Under the pieces are notes generated by a model. That model was not told the DNA's origin, searched no databases, and saw only the letters and a program-made list of their open reading frames with translations. 9,682 bases of DNA from CADEGZ01 sp035443705 (GTDB taxonomy: Bacteria > Pseudomonadota > Gammaproteobacteria > UBA6186 > Azoamicaceae), in contig DAORSV010000056.1 of NCBI GenBank assembly GCA_035443705.1, positions 1 through 9,682 of the forward strand, in the 5' to 3' direction. Each line of letters starts with the position of its first letter. Position 1 is the first letter of the stretch. Positions 6,563-9,682 of the stretch are shown here, in pieces. Both the position numbers and the translations under genes were made by a program.

Positions 6563-7045
6563 TTATCGCGATTTTTTAAATAAACGTTGCTTTTCTCTCT
6601 CCCAATCACGATCTTTTTCGGAGTCTCTTTTGTCGTGTTCTTTTTTTCCTTTAACTAAAGCGATCTCGAGTTTGATACGTCCTCTACTAAAGTAAACAGA
6701 TAGAGGAACGACCGTGTAACCTTTACGCTCTATCAGACCAATTAATTTATCGATTTCTCTACGGTGCAATAATAATTTGCGACTGCGTGTGGGATCCGGA
6801 TGCACATGGGTAGAAGCGGATAAAAGCGGACTAATGTGCGATCCGACTAGCCAAGCTTCGCCTTTTTTGAGCAGTACATAGCTTTCTGCAATTTGGATTT
6901 TGCCGGCACGGAGGCTTTTTACTTCCCAGCCTTGTAAAGCAACGCCTGCTTCAAACCGCTCTTCCAGTGTATAATTGTGAAGAGCTTTACGATTGAAGGC
7001 GAGGCTTTTGCGGCCTGTCTCTTGTGTTTTTGAGGATTTATTCAT
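6563..7045 (-). CDS. smpB: SsrA-binding protein SmpB
   Basis: SmpB binds tmRNA and carries it to stalled ribosomes, filling the decoding centre during trans-translation in the cytosol. The 160-aa protein has the normal length. It shows the conserved OB-fold blocks: ARKALHNY-like FNRKALHNYTLEERFEAG (17-34), LQGWEVKSLRAGK (37-49), PTRSRKLLLHRREI (85-98) and KGKKEHDKR (132-140). The basic helical tail is DRDWEREKQRLFKKSR, the part that enters the mRNA channel. The ATG at 7045 has only a weak ribosome binding site, but the N-terminus fits the family. It is divergent from ratA, as in many gammaproteobacteria, and a 16-bp palindrome lies between the two genes. Confidence 0.98.
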   Translation of the reverse strand: MNKSSKTQETGRKSLAFNRKALHNYTLEERFEAGVALQGWEVKSLRAGKIQIAESYVLLKKGEAWLVGSHISPLLSASTHVHPDPTRSRKLLLHRREIDKLIGLIERKGYTVVPLSVYFSRGRIKLEIALVKGKKEHDKRDSEKDRDWEREKQRLFKKSR

Positions 7046-7068
7046 GATAAGGTCATTGTAACGTATGT

Positions 7069-7084
7069 GTACATTTAAATGTAC
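7069..7084. promoter_or_regulatory. 16-bp perfect palindrome between smpB and ratA
   Basis: GTACATTTAAATGTAC reads the same on both strands and sits in the middle of the 68-bp gap between the two divergent starts. A dimeric regulator binding there could control both genes. No known operator is recognised. AT-rich palindromes can also arise by chance. Confidence 0.4.
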
Positions 7085-7113
7085 CCCAAGTGTAAGGGGA
7101 TGGGAGGGGCAAA

Positions 7114-7545
7114 ATGAACACGATTAAAAAAAGTGTATTAGTGCCCTATACGCCGGCTCAAATGTTTAAGTTGGTTGATGCTATCGAACAGTACTCTGAG
7201 TTTGTACCTTGCTGTAAGTCAACCACCGTGCATAGTCGAACAACAAATGAAGTCAAGGCAAGCGTTTATTTTATGAAAGGGGGTATACAACAATCGTTTA
7301 CAACTCTGAATCGTCTTTTACAGGATGAACAGATCGAGGTGCGCTTAGTTCAAGGTCCTTTTAGACATTTAGAGGGTGCGTGGCGGTTTGAAGCGGTGGG
7401 GGAGGGCTGTCGTGTAAGCCTTAATTTGGAATTAGAATTTTCAAGTAAGTTAATATCCTTAACCGTTGGGTCTCTGATACAAAAAGGTATAGAATCTTAC
7501 GTTGAGGCTTTTTGTGAACGAGCGAAGGTGATGTATGGCACCTAA
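7114..7545 (+). CDS. ratA: RatA family protein (START/polyketide-cyclase-like)
   Basis: This 143-aa member of the RatA/YfjG family (SRPBCC fold, related to the Coq10 START-like group) matches the family length. E. coli RatA has been described as a toxin that blocks 70S ribosome assembly, but the family is also linked to ubiquinone binding, so the role here is open. Family marks include the start KKSVLVPYTPAQMFKLVDAIEQYSEFVPCC (split over residues 5-34), the later GPFRHLEGAWRF (81-92) and a C-terminal helix, GSLIQKGIESYVEAFCERA. GGAGG at 7103-7107 is a strong ribosome binding site with 6 nt spacing. The gene overlaps rnfH by 11 nt, so the two are translationally coupled. Confidence 0.96.
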   Translation: MNTIKKSVLVPYTPAQMFKLVDAIEQYSEFVPCCKSTTVHSRTTNEVKASVYFMKGGIQQSFTTLNRLLQDEQIEVRLVQGPFRHLEGAWRFEAVGEGCRVSLNLELEFSSKLISLTVGSLIQKGIESYVEAFCERAKVMYGT

Positions 7546-7924
7546 GGCAATTTCAGTTGAAGTTGTCTATGCAGAAGCCGAAAAGCAGGTGTTGATCCGA
7601 GTAGCTGTGCCAATAGGCGCAACGGTATTAGAAGCCATTACAGCATCAATGGTTTTATCTCAATTTCCATATTTGGCAGAGAGCGGTTTTCTTTCGGATA
7701 GGATTGGTATTTTTGGGAAAATAAGTACTTTAGATGCAGTTTTAAAGGCTGGCGATCGTGTCGAAATTTATCGTGATTTGACGATTGATCCCAAAGAAGC
7801 CAGACGCTTAAAAGCTGAGATTAGCAGGCGCCAAAAAGCACAGGCTTTTGATGAGAAAAAACGCAAGCAGAAGGTCGCAAGAAAAGAAAAAATACTATTG
7901 TATAAAAAAGAAAAAAAACCTTAA
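7535..7924 (+). CDS. rnfH: RnfH family ubiquitin-like protein
   Basis: RnfH proteins are small beta-grasp (ubiquitin-like) proteins, almost always encoded next to ratA; their biochemical role is unknown. The sequence shows SVEVVYAEAEKQVLIRVAVP (7-26), a helix with GATVLEAI, then RIGIFGKIS (56-64) and the hallmark GDRVEIYRDLTIDPKEARR (73-91). Usual members end soon after this point at about 90-110 aa. This one has 129 aa with a very basic tail (DEKKRKQKVARKEKILLYKKEKKP, residues 106-129). The start overlaps the end of ratA by 11 nt. No clear terminator separates it from the convergent bamE. Confidence 0.94.
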   Translation: MAPKAISVEVVYAEAEKQVLIRVAVPIGATVLEAITASMVLSQFPYLAESGFLSDRIGIFGKISTLDAVLKAGDRVEIYRDLTIDPKEARRLKAEISRRQKAQAFDEKKRKQKVARKEKILLYKKEKKP

Positions 7925-7937
7925 AATTCAAATTCTC

Positions 7938-8291
7938 TTAAAACTCAGTCTTTTTAGATTCTACATCTTTTTCGATGCGAACCAGCTGATTGCTTTTAAA
8001 GAATAAGGTAATCGCTTTTGTCTGTATAGGTTGGCCATTGCCCGGTTTTAAGCTGTAATAATAGTCCCAGCGTTCTTGTCGAAAGAAGCGTGTTAGCGCA
8101 GGTGTTCCCATTAATTCTCGTACAGATTCCTTAGTCATACCCACTTTTAGCTTATTTGTCATTTCCGTTGTTATATAATTGCCTTGCCGTACATCCATCC
8201 TATAGATACGGGGCGGAAAAGGGCAGGCAGTTAAGCCTAGGCAAGCTAGGGTAAAGAGCGATAACATGAGCACGCGGATCAGAGAATACAT
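7938..8291 (-). CDS. bamE: Outer membrane assembly lipoprotein BamE (SmpA/OmlA)
   Basis: BamE is a small lipoprotein of the BAM complex, which inserts beta-barrel proteins into the outer membrane. From the ATG at 8291 the product is 117 aa, close to E. coli BamE. A lipoprotein signal peptide ends in the lipobox LTAC with the lipidated Cys at 23. The core follows: YRMDVRQGNYITTEM (30-44), LKVGMTKESVRELMGTPAL (48-66) and RQERWDYYYSLKPG (71-84). The frame is open to a TTG at 8333, but that start lies almost at the predicted transcription start and would place 14 extra residues before the signal peptide. It is convergent with rnfH and divergent from fur, as described for omlA-fur in pseudomonads. 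Confidence 0.96.
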   Translation of the reverse strand: MYSLIRVLMLSLFTLACLGLTACPFPPRIYRMDVRQGNYITTEMTNKLKVGMTKESVRELMGTPALTRFFRQERWDYYYSLKPGNGQPIQTKAITLFFKSNQLVRIEKDVESKKTEF

Positions 8292-8345
8292 GGTAAGTTG
8301 AGCCTCTAAATTTAAAAGACACCAGGGAGCCAAATTCTGTTCGGT

Positions 8346-8374
8346 ATGATAGCGATTTTACCAGAAGAGGTCAA
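8346..8374 (-). promoter_or_regulatory. Sigma70-type promoter of bamE
   Basis: On the minus strand TTGACC (8374-8369) is followed, after exactly 17 nt, by TATCAT (8351-8346). Each box matches five of six (-35) or four to five of six (-10) consensus bases. Transcription would start near 8339, giving an untranslated leader of about 48 nt before the bamE ATG. This supports the shorter BamE start. Confidence 0.65.
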
Positions 8375-8438
8375 TCTGTATTGAATTAAGAGGTTAAGTC
8401 TTGGTACGGAAAAAATTTTATCTTATAGGGATTATTAA

Positions 8439-8876
8439 TTGGAAAATCAGGAATTAAAGAAGGCAGGACTTAAAGTAACAGCCCCTCGGGTTAAAATCCT
8501 CCATATTTTAGAAACCAGTTTACAGAGCGCAGACATTAGGCATTTGAGTGCTGAAGATATTTATAAAAAACTGCTAGAAATGGGTGATGATGTTGGCTTA
8601 GCAACGGTCTATCGCGTTTTAACGCAGTTTGAATCTGCAGGATTAGTAATTCGTCATCATTTCGAAGGTGGGCATTCTGTTTTTGAATTAGATGACGGTA
8701 AACATCATGATCATTTAGTTTGTATAAAATGCCGGCAAGTGGTTGAATTTATTGATCCGGTGATTGAACAGCGTCAGGAAGCTATTGCAAAAGAAAAACA
8801 GTTTCGAATGACGGATCATGCGCTGTATATTTATGGTGTGTGTATAAGGTGTGAAGATCAAGAGGGTTATGTTTAG
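8439..8876 (+). CDS. fur: Ferric uptake regulator Fur
   Basis: Fur is a dimeric, iron-activated repressor of iron-uptake genes. The 145-aa product has the usual length. An N-terminal winged helix holds LKKAGLKVTAPRVKILHIL (6-24) and the recognition region DDVGLATVYRVLTQFESAGLV (50-70). The C-terminal dimer domain carries the metal ligands: H35, E83, H89/H90/H92 in KHHDHLVC, E110 and H127. Two CxxC pairs for structural zinc are present (C95/C98 and C135/C138). The start is a TTG at 8439: an in-frame TAA directly precedes it, AGGG stands 8 nt upstream, and the next in-frame ATG (residue 48) would delete the DNA-binding domain. It is divergent from bamE. I see no convincing Fur box or strong promoter in the gap. 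Confidence 0.97.
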   Translation: MENQELKKAGLKVTAPRVKILHILETSLQSADIRHLSAEDIYKKLLEMGDDVGLATVYRVLTQFESAGLVIRHHFEGGHSVFELDDGKHHDHLVCIKCRQVVEFIDPVIEQRQEAIAKEKQFRMTDHALYIYGVCIRCEDQEGYV

Positions 8877-8954
8877 AATCAACCTGTAATACAATAATGA
8901 CTGGATCGAGTAAGCGATGGTTTTGAATGCTATTTTTATTTATGAAGGTGTAAT

Positions 8955-9524
8955 ATGAAAAGAATTTTGTTATTTATCACACTACCGGTAATCTTTGGCT
9001 TGATCAATGGTTGCGCGCCAAATGTCTCCCCGAACACCTACGAAGCTTCGGAATCCGGCGTTGCGAGTAAGGTAGTATCCGGCCTTATTGTTGGTAAACG
9101 TGCAGTCAAAGTTGATGCAAAAAGTGGGCTTGGTGGATTAGCAGGCGCTGGTGTTGGTGCTGCAGGTGGATCTGCCATCGGCGGAAGCCCACAAGCGAAT
9201 ATAGCAGGCGCTATTGGTGGTGCTATTGTTGGTGGCCTCGTTGGTAATGCAGTCGATAAAACAGCGAATAGCCATAAGGCATTTGAATACATTATTAATT
9301 TGAAAAATGGCTCAACGATTTCGATTGCACAGGTTCAAGAAATGGAATTTCAAGTGGGACAGCATGTATTAGTGATTTATGGTGCGATGACACGCATTGT
9401 ACCCGATAATACGATTCAGCCTGTTGACTCAGCTAAGCCTGCTGCAAAATCAAATACAACCGTCAAAAAAAAGAAGACAGTCACGCAACAAGTTGAAAAA
9501 ACCGTCAGTTACAATGAAATATAG
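8955..9524 (+). CDS. slyB: SlyB/Pcp-type outer membrane lipoprotein with glycine zipper
   Basis: This 189-aa protein belongs to the SlyB/Pcp group of small lipoproteins that support outer-membrane integrity. The signal peptide ends in INGC, with the lipidated Cys at residue 20, and the mature start CAPNVSPNTYEAS is the family's typical one. A glycine zipper follows in two hydrophobic glycine-rich helices (GLGGLAGAGVGAAGGSAIGG, 58-77; AGAIGGAIVGGLVGNAV, 84-100). Then comes the conserved C-terminal part, FEYIINLKNGS and QVGQHVLVIYG (133-143). Usual members stop at about 155 aa. Here about 35 more residues are added, with KKKK and T/V/K-rich repeats. GAAGG-type ribosome binding site (GAAGG, 8 nt upstream). 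It lies 78 bp after fur on the same strand and may be read with it. Confidence 0.9.
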   Translation: MKRILLFITLPVIFGLINGCAPNVSPNTYEASESGVASKVVSGLIVGKRAVKVDAKSGLGGLAGAGVGAAGGSAIGGSPQANIAGAIGGAIVGGLVGNAVDKTANSHKAFEYIINLKNGSTISIAQVQEMEFQVGQHVLVIYGAMTRIVPDNTIQPVDSAKPAAKSNTTVKKKKTVTQQVEKTVSYNEI

Positions 9525-9551
9525 TACGGTTGTTACCCGTAAAATATTTTT
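9525..9551 (+). terminator. Possible weak terminator after slyB
   Basis: TACGG (9525-9529) and CCGTA (9537-9541) can form a 5-bp stem with a 7-nt loop directly after the slyB stop. It is followed by AAATATTTTT. The stem is short and the T-run is interrupted and offset, so activity is uncertain. Confidence 0.3.
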
Positions 9552-9682
9552 GCTGTTGGCCATATCTTTAAAATAAAAAAGTCTGGTGGCATCACGAAAC
9601 CGAAATTATCCAGCCAGTAGAAGGTGCTTGGGATCAAAGCCCGCATTACCCGAACTTTGCAAAAGCGCTTAATGTTGCGGTT
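9552..9682. other. Window-edge sequence, no gene identified
   Basis: Two frames remain open to the window end. The plus frame from 9572 (VWWHHETEIIQPVEGAWDQ...) has no usable start codon. The minus frame ends at 9533 and reads ...RALIPSTFYWLDNFGF..., with possible ATG codons inside. Neither resembles a family I know. Either could be the edge of a real gene or of a degraded mobile element. Confidence 0.3.

Noticed and set aside
7914..7960. Bidirectional terminator between rnfH and bamE
   Set aside because: The region is A/T-rich with runs of A, but I find no stable GC-containing stem.
8292..8333. Longer BamE from a TTG at 8333
   Set aside because: It would put 14 residues before a complete lipoprotein signal peptide and start at about the predicted transcription start.
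9038..9292. Proline/alanine-rich antisense frame in the slyB-like gene
   Set aside because: It is the mirror image of the glycine-zipper codons, a common artefact.

Overview
The window suggests an AT-rich gammaproteobacterium, probably a host-associated member of the Legionellales (Coxiellaceae-like, for example the Rickettsiella/Diplorickettsia side). This placement is an inference. It rests on the conserved smpB / ratA-rnfH / bamE / fur block, on low-GC DNA with A/T-rich spacers, and on large orphan proteins of the kind seen in intracellular gammaproteobacteria. No marker gene in the window fixes the genus.

Left part (1-2400) is accessory and looks rearranged. A lysine/proline-rich orphan protein (6-587) is followed by a gene-free stretch with a perfect tandem 12-bp repeat (798-821). 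Next comes a 16-bp sequence (874-889) that reads like the T-arm/acceptor 3' end of a tmRNA or tRNA gene. Together these resemble one end of a tyrosine-recombinase island. On the minus strand, a secreted alpha/beta hydrolase loses its 3' half exactly at that sequence. Just upstream of the hydrolase lies a complete rhuM-type gene, whose stop overlaps what looks like the first 20 codons of a type I restriction specificity subunit (hsdS). So two truncated genes and one mobile-island marker sit within about 1.5 kb.

Middle part (2400-5010) holds three lineage-specific genes. One is a 58-aa histidine-rich ORF on the minus strand. One is a 574-aa orphan protein whose central domain resembles a degenerate class I SAM methyltransferase. 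One is a 37-aa lysine-rich ORF with a strong ribosome binding site. The two short genes were found by reading the strands directly.

Right part (5060-9524) is core chromosome: dctA-like dicarboxylate symporter and smpB (both minus), ratA-rnfH (plus, overlapping), bamE (minus), fur (plus), and a SlyB/Pcp-type glycine-zipper lipoprotein (plus). The smpB<- ->ratA-rnfH-> <-bamE order is the classic gammaproteobacterial arrangement, and the divergent bamE/fur pair matches omlA/fur of pseudomonads. Roles in the block are ribosome rescue (SmpB), a START-domain RatA-family protein, outer-membrane assembly (BamE), iron-dependent repression (Fur) and envelope integrity (SlyB-like). Regulatory signals seen include a well-formed sigma70-type promoter for bamE, a 16-bp perfect palindrome between smpB and ratA, and a TTG start for fur.

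The last about 130 bases carry no gene that can be identified. The most interesting part of the window is the 780-1320 junction region. No clearly new multi-gene system is visible, only orphan genes and island scars.
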